Positions 28,865 through 38,022 of a stretch of 64,000 nt of DNA are shown here, one piece after another. The position numbers and the translations under genes are program-made. The notes below the pieces were generated by a model. That model was not told the DNA's origin, made no database searches, and saw nothing but the letters and a program-made list of their open reading frames with translations. Origin of the DNA: Coralloluteibacterium stylophorae (lineage in GTDB: Bacteria > Pseudomonadota > Gammaproteobacteria > Xanthomonadales > Xanthomonadaceae); NCBI RefSeq assembly GCF_018122625.2, contig NZ_JAGQFT020000012.1:52444-116443 (forward strand), read 5' to 3'. How positions within the stretch are numbered: position 1 is the stretch's first letter; the number at the start of each line of letters is the position of its first letter.

Positions 28865-29674
28865 ATGGCCTGGTTCGAGAATGCGCTGGTGCTGCTTTCG
28901 GTGGTCACCGGCGTGGTGTGGCTGCTGGATGCGCTGGTGCTGCGCAGGCGCCGGCGCGCGCGCGGCGGCGAGGCGGCGGAGCCGGCGATCGTGGAATATT
29001 CGCGCTCGCTGTTCCCGGTGATCTTCGCGGTGCTGATACTGCGCAGTTTCATCGCCGAGCCGTTCCGGATCCCCTCGAACTCGATGATGCCGACGCTGCT
29101 GACCGGCGATTTCATCCTGGTCAACAAGTTCGCCTACGGCCTGCGGCTGCCGGTGAGCAAGCAGAAGGTGGTCGAGCTCGGCGAGCCCGAGCGCGGCGAC
29201 GTGGTGGTGTTCCGCTTCCCCGGCAACGGCCCGAACGACCCGACCAAGGGGGTCGACTACATCAAGCGCGTGGTCGGCCTGCCCGGCGACACCGTCTCCT
29301 TCGCCGAGGACCACACCCTGAGCGTGAACGGCAAGCCGGTGACGACGCAGCCGATCGGGCCCTACGAGGGCGCCGGCGCCAGCCGCGACATGGCCGGCGC
29401 GCTGGTCAACCGGGTGACCCTCGGCGACCACAGCCATCGCAGCCTGCAGATCTACCGGTACAGCGATCCGCGTCTGGTCGGCACCTGGACGGTGCCGGCT
29501 GGGCACTACTTCGCGATGGGCGACAACCGCGACAACAGCGAGGACAGCCGCGTCTGGGGCTTCGTGCCCGAGGAGAACCTGGTCGGCAAGGCCTTCTTCA
29601 TCTGGCTCAACTGCAAGGGCTGGTTCTGCTCGGAAGGATTTGATGCGTCGCGGATCGGGGATACGATTCGCTGA
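28865..29674 (+). CDS. lepB: Signal peptidase I
   Basis: The protein has 269 residues starting at the second ATG (28865), which has AAGGA six bases upstream; the ATG at 28859 directly abuts that site. Two N-terminal membrane segments surround a basic cytoplasmic loop ([10 protein letters not shown]). The catalytic serine is in [11 protein letters not shown] (Ser73) and the lysine in [12 protein letters not shown] (Lys134). [15 protein letters not shown] is the conserved box near the end. It removes signal peptides from exported proteins such as the xylan enzymes of this window. It is downstream of lepA by 85 bases. Confidence 0.96.
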   Translation: MAWFENALVLLSVVTGVVWLLDALVLRRRRRARGGEAAEPAIVEYSRSLFPVIFAVLILRSFIAEPFRIPSNSMMPTLLTGDFILVNKFAYGLRLPVSKQKVVELGEPERGDVVVFRFPGNGPNDPTKGVDYIKRVVGLPGDTVSFAEDHTLSVNGKPVTTQPIGPYEGAGASRDMAGALVNRVTLGDHSHRSLQIYRYSDPRLVGTWTVPAGHYFAMGDNRDNSEDSRVWGFVPEENLVGKAFFIWLNCKGWFCSEGFDASRIGDTIR

Positions 29675-29796
29675 ACGGCGCCGGGCCCGCGTGGGGGGCG
29701 GACCGCGACGATGGGGCGCCGCCCGCGAGGGCGGCCGGAAACGACTTCAAGGACCGTGCGCAAGCGACGCATCCGGTCCGCAGGGGAGAGCAAGAC

Positions 29797-30177
29797 ATGT
29801 CCAGGAAAGAACGCGGCCTGACGCTGCTGGGGTTCCTCATCGTGCTGGTCGTCGTGGGCTTCTTCGCCTACGTCGGCATGCGCCTGTTTCCGGTCTACTC
29901 CGAGTACTACTCGGTGGTCTCGGCGATGAAGGGCGTCGCCAACGAGCCGGGTGCGGCGAGCATGGATCCGGCACGGATCCGCGACCTGCTGGCGCGCCGC
30001 TTCGACATCTCCTACGTCGACAGCGTCAAGCCGCAGAACATCAAGATCGTGCGCAGCGGCAACGGCTACAGCCTCAACATCAAGTACGAGGTGCGGCGGC
30101 CGCTGATCTACAACCTCGATTTCATCGCGAGCTTCGACAAGACCGTCGACCTCGTGCGCGGCGGGCAGGTGGATTGA
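29797..30177 (+). CDS. DUF4845 family single-pass membrane protein
   Basis: A 126-residue protein with an N-terminal membrane helix ([20 protein letters not shown]) preceded by a short basic segment, pilin-like in outline, and a small periplasmic domain. DUF4845 proteins are conserved between lepB and rnc in gammaproteobacteria; no function is established. Its stop codon overlaps the rnc start (TTGA), so the two are translationally coupled. Confidence 0.85.
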   Translation: MSRKERGLTLLGFLIVLVVVGFFAYVGMRLFPVYSEYYSVVSAMKGVANEPGAASMDPARIRDLLARRFDISYVDSVKPQNIKIVRSGNGYSLNIKYEVRRPLIYNLDFIASFDKTVDLVRGGQVD

Positions 30178-30866
30178 GCGACCCGCGCACCAGTTTCGGC
30201 CATGCGTTTTCCGATGCGGGCCTGATCGAGCAGGCGCTGACCCATCGCAGCGCGGCGGGCCGGCACAACGAGCGGCTCGAGTTCCTCGGCGACGCGTTGC
30301 TCAACATGATCATCGCCGAGGCGCTGTTCGCGCGCTGGCCCAGGGCCGACGAGGGCGCGATGACCCGCGCGCGCGCGCAGCTGGTCCGCGAGGCGACCCT
30401 GGCGACGCTGGCGCGCGGGATGGACGTCGGCGCCCGGCTCGCGCTGGGCCCGGGGGAGATGAAGAGCGGCGGGCACCGCCGCGACTCGATCCTCGCCGAC
30501 GCGCTGGAGGCGATCATCGCCGCGATCTACCTCGACGCCGGGTTCGACACCTGCCGCCGGGTCGTGCTCGACTGGTACGCGCCGCTGCTGGCCGAGCTGG
30601 TGGTGGGAAAGGTGGAGAAGGACGCCAAGACCCGCCTGCAGGAATGGCTGCAGGGCCGCGGCAGGCCGCTGCCGGTGTACTCGCTGGTCGACGCGGTCGG
30701 CGACGAGCACGACAAGGTCTTCCACGTGCTGTGCGAACTCGCCGACCCGCCGGACAGCGCGCCGGGCCAGGGCAGCTCGCGCCGTGCCGCCGAGCAGGCC
30801 GCCGCCGCGGTCCTGCTGGCGCGTCACGAGGGCCGCAGGAAATCCGGCGCCGGCGCCGGGAGCTGA
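30174..30866 (+). CDS. rnc: Ribonuclease III
   Basis: The enzyme has 230 residues, matching the usual 226-residue length, and begins at a TTG codon overlapping the DUF4845 stop. No ATG or GTG gives a family-like N-terminus. The RNase III signature [20 protein letters not shown] and the second metal-binding stretch [19 protein letters not shown] are intact. A double-stranded RNA-binding domain follows from [15 protein letters not shown] to the end. It processes rRNA precursors and structured mRNAs. It stands in the conserved order lepB-DUF4845-rnc-era. Confidence 0.95.
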   Translation: MSDPRTSFGHAFSDAGLIEQALTHRSAAGRHNERLEFLGDALLNMIIAEALFARWPRADEGAMTRARAQLVREATLATLARGMDVGARLALGPGEMKSGGHRRDSILADALEAIIAAIYLDAGFDTCRRVVLDWYAPLLAELVVGKVEKDAKTRLQEWLQGRGRPLPVYSLVDAVGDEHDKVFHVLCELADPPDSAPGQGSSRRAAEQAAAAVLLARHEGRRKSGAGAGS

Positions 30867-30969
30867 GCGCCCGCATCCACCGGCGCGGGCGCGCGCCGCG
30901 GCAGTCGTGGCTGGCCTCCGCACCGATCCGGCGACCGCGCAAGGCCCGCTCGCGGGATAGAATCGGCCG

Positions 30970-31878
30970 GTGAACAGTCTTCCCGAACTCCCCCCGCACC
31001 GCGCGGGCCTCGTCGCCGTCGTCGGCCGTCCCAACGTCGGCAAGTCCACCCTCGTCAACGCCCTGGTCGGGGCCAAGGTCAGCATCGTCTCGCCGCGTCC
31101 GCAGACGACGCGGCACCGCCTGCTGGGCATCGCGACCTTCCAGGACGGCCAGATCCTGCTGGTCGACACGCCCGGCCTGCACAGCGACAGCAGGCGGGCG
31201 ATGAACCGCTACATGAACCGCGCCGCGCGCGGCGCGCTGGCCGAGGTCCAGGCGGCGATGCTGGTGATCGAGGCCGGCCAGTGGCGCGAGGAGGACGAGG
31301 CCGCCTACCAGGTGCTCGCCGAGGCCCGCGTGCCCTGCGTGCTGGTGATCAACAAGACCGACAAGGTCAAGGAGAAGGGCAGCCTGCTGCCCTTCATCGC
31401 CAAGGTGACCGGCGGCCGCGAATTCGCCGCGGTGCACCCGATCGCCGCGCGCCGCCAGGACGGACTGCGGCCACTGGTGGCCAGCGTGCTGGCGCAGCTT
31501 CCGGAGTCGCCGCCGCTCTACGGTGAGGACGAGATCACCGACCGCAGCGAGCGCTTCCTGGCCGGCGAGCTGGTCCGCGAGCAGCTCATGCTGCGCCTGG
31601 GCGAGGAGGTGCCGTACTCGACGACCGTCGAGATCGAGCGCTTCGAGGAGGACGGCAACCTGCTGCGCATCGGCGCGGTGATCTGGGTCGAGCGCGACGG
31701 GCAGAAGCCGATCGTGATCGGCAAGGGCGGCGAGCGCCTGCGCGAGATCGGCAGCAGCGCGCGGCGGGCGATGGAGCACCTGTTCGGGCGCAAGGTCTTC
31801 CTCGAGACCTGGTGCCGGGTGCGCGAGGGCTGGTCCGACGACGAAGCCGCGCTCAAGCAGTTCGGCTACGCGGAGTGA
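30970..31878 (+). CDS. era: GTPase Era
   Basis: A 302-residue ribosome-assembly GTPase with a GTG start. G1 [14 protein letters not shown], the PQTTRH switch, [15 protein letters not shown], and NKTDKV are present. The C-terminal KH domain has [20 protein letters not shown] and binds the 3' end of 16S rRNA. A TAGAAT box ends only six bases before the start codon (30958-30963), so a transcript from it would be leaderless or nearly so. The stop codon overlaps the next gene's GTG. Confidence 0.96.
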   Translation: MNSLPELPPHRAGLVAVVGRPNVGKSTLVNALVGAKVSIVSPRPQTTRHRLLGIATFQDGQILLVDTPGLHSDSRRAMNRYMNRAARGALAEVQAAMLVIEAGQWREEDEAAYQVLAEARVPCVLVINKTDKVKEKGSLLPFIAKVTGGREFAAVHPIAARRQDGLRPLVASVLAQLPESPPLYGEDEITDRSERFLAGELVREQLMLRLGEEVPYSTTVEIERFEEDGNLLRIGAVIWVERDGQKPIVIGKGGERLREIGSSARRAMEHLFGRKVFLETWCRVREGWSDDEAALKQFGYAE

Positions 31879-32315
31879 GCGCGGCGGAGGTCGTCCGCGC
31901 CACCGGCGGCTGCCTCTGCGGCGCCGTGCGCCTGGTGGCGCCGCAGGTCTCGCTGCACGTCGACGCCTGCCACTGCGCCATGTGCCGGCGTTGGTCGGGC
32001 GGGCCGCTGATGGCGGTCGACTGCGGCACCGCGCTGGAGATCGAGGGCGTCGAGCACGTCACCGTGTACGACTCCTCGGACTGGGCGCAGCGCGGCTTCT
32101 GCGCCCGCTGCGGCACGCACCTGTTCTTCCGCATGCGCGAGGGCGGCGGCCATTTCGTTCCGGTCGGCGCGCTCGACGAGCCGGAGGGCCTGCGCTTCAC
32201 CACGCCGATCTTCATCGACAGCAAGCCCGGCTACTACCGCTTCGCCGACGAGACCCGGACCATGACCGGCGCCGAGGTCATGGCGGCCTTCGCCGGCACC
32301 CCGCCGAACCCCTAG
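31875..32315 (+). CDS. GFA-family (glutathione-dependent formaldehyde-activating-like) protein
   Basis: A 146-residue zinc protein of the GFA/CENP-V fold. Zinc ligands are visible as [23 protein letters not shown] and [13 protein letters not shown]. The family name reflects the glutathione-dependent formaldehyde link, but most members have no known reaction. It starts with GTG overlapping the era stop (GTGA) and so has been inserted between era and recO, which are normally neighbours. Its TAG stop is the first three bases of a REP element. Confidence 0.85.
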   Translation: MSAAEVVRATGGCLCGAVRLVAPQVSLHVDACHCAMCRRWSGGPLMAVDCGTALEIEGVEHVTVYDSSDWAQRGFCARCGTHLFFRMREGGGHFVPVGALDEPEGLRFTTPIFIDSKPGYYRFADETRTMTGAEVMAAFAGTPPNP

Positions 32316-32334
32316 GAGCGGCTTCGGCCGCGAT
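32313..32334 (+). repeat. REP-like palindrome providing the stop codon of the GFA gene
   Basis: TAGGAGCGGCTTCGGCCGCG followed by AT. The first TAG is the in-frame stop of the GFA gene, meaning the repeat has been captured at the extreme end of the coding sequence. It lies in the 83-base gap before recO. Confidence 0.75.
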
Positions 32335-32398
32335 CGGACTCGCCCGCCGGTTCGGCGGCGTCGCTCGAAGCCTTCCGGTCGCGCCCCATCCCGTGCCC

Positions 32399-33136
32399 AT
32401 GCGCGTCGAAGCCCAGCCCGCCTTCATCCTCCACGCCACGGCGTACCGCGAGACCAGCCTGCTGGTGGAGGCGCTGACCCGCGACCACGGCCGCGTCGGC
32501 CTGATCGCGCGCGGCGTGCGCGGCGCGAAGCGCCAGCCGCTGCGCGCGGCGCTGCAGCCGCTGCAGGCGGTCCTGCTCGACTACGCGCAGAAGGGCGAAC
32601 TCGCCACGCTCGCCCGCGCCGAACCCGTCGCGCCGCTGCCGGCGCCCGCGGGCGAGGCGCTGCTGGCCGGCTTCTACCTGAGCGAGCTGGTGCTGCGCCT
32701 GGCCCCGCGCAACGACGCGGTGCCGGACGTCTTCGACCTGTTCGCAACCACGCTGGCGGCGCTGTCGGACCCGCACGTGCGCCTGGCCTGGAGCCTGCGC
32801 CGCTTCGAGCGCGACCTGCTCGACGCGCTGGGTTACGGCCTGCCGCTGACCGAGGACGCCGCCGGGCTCGCCGTCGACCCGCAGGCGCGCTACCGCCTGG
32901 ACCCGGAGCAGGGACCGGTCCGCGAACCGCGACCGGTGGTGCGTTCGGTGCCCGGCACGGCGCTGCTGGCGCTGGCTGCCGACCGCGAGCCCGATGCCGC
33001 CGGGCTGCGTGCGCTGCGCGACGCGTTGCGCGAGGTCATCGCGCACCATCTCGGCCCGCGCGGACTGAAATCCTGGGGCATGCCCGGGGAGTTCGCGCGG
33101 CTGCTGCCGCCGGGCCCGGCACCCGACGGACCCTAG
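32399..33136 (+). CDS. recO: DNA repair protein RecO
   Basis: A 245-residue protein of standard RecO length. The N-terminal OB-fold shows FILHATAYRETSLLVEALTR and GLIARGVRGAKRQPLRAALQ. The C-terminal helical domain includes LYLSELVLRL-like GFYLSELVLRLAPRND and RRFERDLLDALGYGL. The zinc-binding cysteines found in some RecO proteins are absent, as in many gammaproteobacteria. It loads RecA at single-strand gaps together with RecR. Its last four bases overlap the stop codon of the convergent response-regulator gene (shared CTAG). Confidence 0.93.
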   Translation: MRVEAQPAFILHATAYRETSLLVEALTRDHGRVGLIARGVRGAKRQPLRAALQPLQAVLLDYAQKGELATLARAEPVAPLPAPAGEALLAGFYLSELVLRLAPRNDAVPDVFDLFATTLAALSDPHVRLAWSLRRFERDLLDALGYGLPLTEDAAGLAVDPQARYRLDPEQGPVREPRPVVRSVPGTALLALAADREPDAAGLRALRDALREVIAHHLGPRGLKSWGMPGEFARLLPPGPAPDGP

Positions 33137-33831
33137 CCGGCCGCCGCCGACGCCGGCTCCCCGGCGGCGGCGAGGGTGTCGGCCACGGCCGCGGCGAACG
33201 CGGCGCGTGCCGCGGCATCGCCCGGTGCTGCGCCGAGCGTCCGCACCGCCGCCCGCAGGCGGCTGGCGCCGACGAAGCCGCAGCCGGATGTGAGCCTGTG
33301 CAGCTGTGCACAGGCGCCGGCGACATCGTCCTCCTCCAGCCTCCGCGAGACGTCCGCCGCCTGCGCGGGCAGTTCCGCGAGGAACAGCGCGCGCAGGGCG
33401 CGCACCGTGTCGGCGCGTCCGCCCGCGACGGCCAGGGCACCCGTCTCGTCCCAGACCGCACCGGCGCCGAGACAGGTCCGCACCGCGGCATGCAGTGCCT
33501 CCACCGCGATCGGTTTCGGCAGGACCCGCGCGAAGCCGGCCGCGCGCAGCCGCTCGGCCCGCGTGGGCAGGGGATCCGCGGTCAGCGCCAGCGCGGGCGT
33601 GGCCGGCCACCGCGTCCGCAGCTCCGCCAGCAGCGACTCGCCGTCGCCGTCGGGCAGGTTGGCGTCGATCAGCCACAGTGCGTACTGGCGTTCCGCCGCG
33701 GCTCGCGCGCCGGCGGCGTCGGGCGCGGCGTCGACCTCGGCGGGCAGCGTCTTCAGCGCCTGGACAAGGAAGCGGCGGCTTACCGGGTCGTCCTCGACCA
33801 GCAGCAGGCAGGCGCGGGATGGCTGATGCAT
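33133..33831 (-). CDS. Response regulator receiver protein with C-terminal Hpt domain
   Basis: The protein has 232 residues. The receiver domain (1-122) has the acidic pair in LLLVEDDPVS, phosphoacceptor Asp56 in LWLIDANLPDGDG and the switch lysine in FARVLPKPIA. A second domain (140-230) carries AQLHRLTSGCGFVGASRLR, an Hpt-type phosphotransfer helix with His178. There is no DNA-binding domain, so it probably passes phosphate within a multistep relay. No kinase gene is adjacent. Its start is only 27 bases from the divergent YdbH-like gene, and its stop overlaps the recO stop. Confidence 0.85.
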   Translation of the reverse strand: MHQPSRACLLLVEDDPVSRRFLVQALKTLPAEVDAAPDAAGARAAAERQYALWLIDANLPDGDGESLLAELRTRWPATPALALTADPLPTRAERLRAAGFARVLPKPIAVEALHAAVRTCLGAGAVWDETGALAVAGGRADTVRALRALFLAELPAQAADVSRRLEEDDVAGACAQLHRLTSGCGFVGASRLRAAVRTLGAAPGDAAARAAFAAAVADTLAAAGEPASAAAG

Positions 33832-33858
33832 CACGAATCCATTCGAGTTGCGGCGGCT

Positions 33859-35901
33859 ATGCTCCCGAGGATGCTGCGCGTCCCCATCCTCCGCAAGCTG
33901 TGCATCGTCCTGATCGGCATGGCCTGCGCGCCGGCGCTGGTGCCGGCGGTGGGCGCACGCGTGCTGACTGCGACGGTCGAACGGATCGAGACGCCGCTGG
34001 CGACCGCCGAGGGCGTCGACCTGCGGCTGGAGTGGCCGGACGCCGCCGACGAGGGGCAGCTCGTGCTCGGCATCGGCGCGCTCGCGGCGGCGGACTTCGG
34101 CCAGCGCTTCCGCGACCTGCGCTGGCGCTGCTCCCTGCGCCGCGTCGAGGCGGGCTGGGCGTGCGCAGGCGGGGTCGCAGCGGGAGGGGCCGCGCCGAGG
34201 TCGACCCTGGCGCTGCGCATCACCGACGCCGAGCTGCGGGCCGAGCTCGCCGACGACGGCAGCGGCCTCACCCTGCTGCAGGAGGACGGGCGCCCGGAGG
34301 TGTGGACCCTGCTTGCGCAGCGCGTCCCGGTGGCCTGGATCGACGGCTTCCTCAGGACGCTGTGGGAGGACGGGCGCTACGGCGCGGGCACGATCGACGG
34401 CAGCGTCGCCGTGGACGTGTCGGGAGATGCGACGGCGGTCGAGGCCGACCTCGACATCGTCGGCTTCGGCTTCGACACGCCCGACGGCACCGTCGCCGCC
34501 GAAGGCGTCGACGCGCACCTCGGCCTCGACTATCTCGCCGCGCCGCAGCCGCGCCTCGCGCTCGACGGCGCACTGCGCGGCGGCGAACTGCTGGCGGACG
34601 CCTTCTACGTCGCGCTCCCCGAGTCGCCGGTGGCCGTCGCACTGGAAGGGCGCGGACGCCCCGGCGGCGGCTGGCGCTTCGACCGCATCGACTGGGACGA
34701 CGGCCGCGCACTCGATGCACAGGCGTCGCTGACGCTGTCGGCCGGGGGCGGCATCGAGGCGCTGGACCTCGCCGCCGACAGCCGCCACCTTGCCACCGCG
34801 GGGCCGCGCTATCTCGACGGCCCGCTCGGTCTGGTCGGCCTTTCGGGCCTGGTCCTCAACGGCGGCGCGCACGCGCGGCTCGCGATGGATGCACGGGGCC
34901 CGACCGCGTTCTCGCTGCGGCTGGACGACGTCGGCGCGGGGCATCCGGAAGGCCGTTTCGGCTCCGACGGCCTGGACGGGCGGGTGGCGTGGTCGGCCGG
35001 CGCCGAGGTCCGCAGCGAGCTGCGCTGGCGCGGCGTCGGCATCCACGGCATCCCCGTCCTGGCCGCGCGCCTGCCGCTGGTCAGCCGCGACGGGACGATC
35101 GCGCTGGCCGAGCCGGTGCCGATGCCGGCGCTCGGCGGGGTCCTGCGCCTGGAGACCCTGAGCTTCACCCCACCCCTGCGCGGGCGCGACAGCGCCGGCA
35201 ACTTCGCCTTCGACCTCGACGGCCTCGACATCGCCCAGCTCGCGAAGTGGCTGGACTGGCCGCCGTTCACCGGCCGCCTCGACGGTCACATCCCCGGCAT
35301 GCGCTATGCCGACGGCCGGCTCGACTTCGACGGCGGCCTGCGTTTCGAACTCTTCGATGGCGTGGTGGACGTGCGCCAGCTGTCGATGGAGCGCCCGTTC
35401 GGCGTGGCGCCGACGCTGTCGGCCGACGTGACCATCGACGGCCTCGACCTGCCGTCGCTCACCGGCGTATTCGGCTTCGGCGAGATCACCGGCAAGCTCG
35501 ACGGCCGCATCGGCGATCTGCGCCTGGTCGACTGGACGGTCGAAGCCTTCGACGCCGAACTCCACACCGATCCCGCCTGGCGCGGCGAACGCCGCATCAG
35601 CCAGCGCGCGGTGCAGGACCTCACCAGCGTCGGCGGGAGCGGCATCGGCGGCGGCCTGCAGGGCATGGCGCTGGGTCTGTTCCAGGACTTCGGCTACCGC
35701 CGCATCAGCATCCGCTGCCGCCTGGCCAACGACGTGTGCCGGATGGACGGCCTCGAACCCCAGGACGGCGGCTACACCATCGTCGAGGGCGCCGGGCTGC
35801 CGCACCTCACGGTGGTGGGCTTCCGGCGCAGGGTCGACTGGCCGACCCTGGTGGAGCGGCTGCAGGTCGCCACCGAGGGGCAGGCGCCGGTGATCGACTA
35901 A
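33859..35901 (+). CDS. ydbH: YdbH-like (AsmA/TamB-type) envelope lipid-transport protein
   Basis: A 680-residue protein with an N-terminal export/anchor segment (LCIVLIGMACAPALVPAVGA), then almost only beta-strand repeats. The C-terminal part from about residue 430 (PLRGRDSAGNFAFDLDGLDI, VSMERPFG-like LSMERPFGVAPTLSADVTID, FGEITGKLDGRIGDLRLVDW) matches the YdbH domain. In E. coli, YdbH bridges the inner and outer membrane and works with the lipoprotein YnbE and with YdbL in phospholipid transport. Here a YdbL-like lipoprotein gene follows by 30 bases. An internal ATG at 33871 is an alternative start. The N-terminal half is poorly conserved. Confidence 0.75.
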   Translation: MLPRMLRVPILRKLCIVLIGMACAPALVPAVGARVLTATVERIETPLATAEGVDLRLEWPDAADEGQLVLGIGALAAADFGQRFRDLRWRCSLRRVEAGWACAGGVAAGGAAPRSTLALRITDAELRAELADDGSGLTLLQEDGRPEVWTLLAQRVPVAWIDGFLRTLWEDGRYGAGTIDGSVAVDVSGDATAVEADLDIVGFGFDTPDGTVAAEGVDAHLGLDYLAAPQPRLALDGALRGGELLADAFYVALPESPVAVALEGRGRPGGGWRFDRIDWDDGRALDAQASLTLSAGGGIEALDLAADSRHLATAGPRYLDGPLGLVGLSGLVLNGGAHARLAMDARGPTAFSLRLDDVGAGHPEGRFGSDGLDGRVAWSAGAEVRSELRWRGVGIHGIPVLAARLPLVSRDGTIALAEPVPMPALGGVLRLETLSFTPPLRGRDSAGNFAFDLDGLDIAQLAKWLDWPPFTGRLDGHIPGMRYADGRLDFDGGLRFELFDGVVDVRQLSMERPFGVAPTLSADVTIDGLDLPSLTGVFGFGEITGKLDGRIGDLRLVDWTVEAFDAELHTDPAWRGERRISQRAVQDLTSVGGSGIGGGLQGMALGLFQDFGYRRISIRCRLANDVCRMDGLEPQDGGYTIVEGAGLPHLTVVGFRRRVDWPTLVERLQVATEGQAPVID

Positions 35902-35931
35902 GCTAGCCGCTTTCCATCCGTGGTATCGACG

Positions 35932-36525
35932 ATGCGCAGACTGCTGGCCATCCTCCTGTTCCCGGCGCTGGTGCTGACCGCCTGCGTCACCATCAACGTG
36001 TACTTCCCCGCGGCCGAGGTGGAGCAGGCGGCGCGCGAGTTCGTCGACGACGTGATCGGCAACGACGAGGCCGCGCCGGTCGAGGACGCGGGCCCCGGCG
36101 GCAGCGCCTGGGTGCCGCGGTTCGATCCGAACCCGGTGTCCTGGTTCATCGGCACGGCGCATGCGCAGGCGGCCGACATCACGCTGCGGACGCCGGCGAT
36201 CGAGGCGATCCGTACCCGCATGCGCGACCGCTTCCGCAGCACCTTCCTGCCGGCGCTGGAGTCGGGCGCGATCGGCATCGCCCGCGACGGCGGCATCGTG
36301 ATGCGCGATGCCTCCAAGGTCTCGCTGCGCGACCGCGCCGCGCTCAACCAGGCCATCGCCGACAGCGAGCGCGACCGCAGGGCGCTGTACCGCGAGGTCG
36401 CGGTGGCCAACGGCCATCCCGAGTGGGAGGCCCAGGTCCGCGAGACCTTCGCCCGCGAGTGGCGCACGCGCGCCCGTAGCGGCTGGTGGGTGCAGGACGG
36501 CTCGGGCAACTGGTCGCAGAAGTAG
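35932..36525 (+). CDS. YdbL-like (DUF1318) lipoprotein, possibly combining YnbE and YdbL roles
   Basis: A 197-residue predicted lipoprotein; the lipobox LTAC places lipidation at Cys18, immediately followed by VTINVYFPAAEVEQAA. The C-terminal half (about 75-197) is a DUF1318/YdbL domain with SGAIGIARDGGIVMRDASKV and the ending GWWVQDGSGNWSQK, comparable to the YdbL ending. E. coli has separate ynbE (lipoprotein) and ydbL (periplasmic) genes after ydbH. Here one lipidated protein stands in their place. An upstream GTG at 35920 is less likely because the lipoprotein signal begins at MRRLLAILL. Confidence 0.82.
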   Translation: MRRLLAILLFPALVLTACVTINVYFPAAEVEQAAREFVDDVIGNDEAAPVEDAGPGGSAWVPRFDPNPVSWFIGTAHAQAADITLRTPAIEAIRTRMRDRFRSTFLPALESGAIGIARDGGIVMRDASKVSLRDRAALNQAIADSERDRRALYREVAVANGHPEWEAQVRETFAREWRTRARSGWWVQDGSGNWSQK

Positions 36526-36645
36526 GGCAACGCGACCCCGCGGCGCTTTCGGCGGCAGGTGCGGTGCGGTTCTCGCGCGCCGCGCTCGCCCGGGCTGCGC
36601 CGGTCTGCGACAATCGCGCCCCTTTTTCGCCAGCCGCAGCCCGCC

Positions 36646-37971
36646 GTGTCGCGTCGCAACCGCAATCGCCAGCCCACCGAGACCGAAGTCGAGATCGTCG
36701 ACCTGAGCCATGACGGCCGCGGCGTCGCCCGCCGCGAGGGCAAGGCGATGTTCGTCAGCGGTGCGCTGCCGGGCGAGCGCGTGCGCGTGCGCCAGACCGG
36801 GCGCAACCGCCATTTCGACGAGGGCGTGACGCTCGAGGTGCTGAGCGCCGCGCCGGAGCGCGTGGTCCCGCGCTGCCCGCACTTCGGCGTGTGCTCGGGC
36901 TGCGTGCTGCAGCACCTCGATGGCGCCAGGCAGATCGAGGCCAAGCAGCGCACGCTGCTGGAGAACTTCGAGCGCATCGGCCACGTGCGCCCGGAACGGG
37001 TGCTGCCCGCGCTCACCGCCGAGAGCTGGGGCTACCGGCGCAAGGGCCGGTTCTCCGTGCGCTGGGTGGAGAAGAAGGGCAAGGTGCTGGTCGGCTTCCG
37101 CGAGCTCGACCCGCGCTTCGTCGCCGACCTCGTCGAGTGCCACACCGTGGTGCCGGAGATCGCCGCGATCATCCCGGCGCTGTCGGCGCTGGTCGAGTCG
37201 CTGGAGGCGAAGCGCGAGATCCCGCAGATCGAGTTCGTCGCCGGCGATGCCGCACGCGCGCTGACCGTCCGCCATCTCGTGCCGCTGTCGGACGCCGACC
37301 GTGCCGCGCTGGCCGCCTTCGGCCAGGCGCAGGACTTCGCCATCTACCTGCAGCCCAAGGGCCCCGACTCGGTGCTGCCGCTGTGGCCGGAGCAGGGTGT
37401 GCACCTGGATTTCGGCGTCGACGACAGCGACCTCAGGCTCGCGTTCAAGCCGCTGGACTTCATCCAGGTCAACGCCAGGCTCAACCGCGCGATGATCGCG
37501 CACGCGCTGGACCTGCTCGACCCGAGGCCCGACGACCGCGTGCTGGACCTGTTCTGCGGCCTCGGTAACTTCACCCTGCCGCTGGCGCGCCGCGTGACGC
37601 AGGTGGTCGGGGTCGAGGGTGACCCGGCGCTGGTGCGGCATGCGCGGGAGAACGCCGCGGCCAACGGCGTCGCCAACGCCGAGTTCCACGCCGCCGACCT
37701 GACCCAGGACCTGCGCGGCGAGCCGTGGGCGCGCGGCGGCTTCGACACCCTGCTGCTGGATCCGCCACGCTCCGGCGCCGAGGCGGTGCTCGAGCGCCTG
37801 CCGCTGAAGGACATCGGCCGCATCGTCTACGTGAGCTGCCATCCCGGCTCGCTCGCGCGCGATGCCGGCTTCCTGGTCCGCGAGCGCGGCTACCGCCTGG
37901 TCGCCGCCGGAGTGATGGACATGTTCCCGCACACCGCGCACGTCGAGTCGATCGCGTTGTTCGAGCGCTGA
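36646..37971 (+). CDS. rlmD: 23S rRNA (uracil(1939)-C5)-methyltransferase RlmD
   Basis: A 441-residue iron-sulfur RNA methyltransferase with a GTG start. An N-terminal TRAM domain (EVEIVDLSHDGRGVARREGK) is followed by cluster cysteines Cys77, Cys83 and Cys86 in CPHFGVCSGC and Cys165 in LVECHTVV. The SAM-binding motif is VLDLFCGLGNFTLPLARR and the catalytic cysteine lies in VYVSCHPGSLARD (Cys398). LLDPPRSGAE is the substrate motif. It methylates U1939 of 23S rRNA. A GACAAT box ends 31 bases before the start. Confidence 0.95.
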   Translation: MSRRNRNRQPTETEVEIVDLSHDGRGVARREGKAMFVSGALPGERVRVRQTGRNRHFDEGVTLEVLSAAPERVVPRCPHFGVCSGCVLQHLDGARQIEAKQRTLLENFERIGHVRPERVLPALTAESWGYRRKGRFSVRWVEKKGKVLVGFRELDPRFVADLVECHTVVPEIAAIIPALSALVESLEAKREIPQIEFVAGDAARALTVRHLVPLSDADRAALAAFGQAQDFAIYLQPKGPDSVLPLWPEQGVHLDFGVDDSDLRLAFKPLDFIQVNARLNRAMIAHALDLLDPRPDDRVLDLFCGLGNFTLPLARRVTQVVGVEGDPALVRHARENAAANGVANAEFHAADLTQDLRGEPWARGGFDTLLLDPPRSGAEAVLERLPLKDIGRIVYVSCHPGSLARDAGFLVRERGYRLVAAGVMDMFPHTAHVESIALFER

Positions 37972-38022
37972 TCGCCGCGGCGGGGGATGCGACAATCCCG
38001 CCTTTCCGACCGAGCGCCCGCG

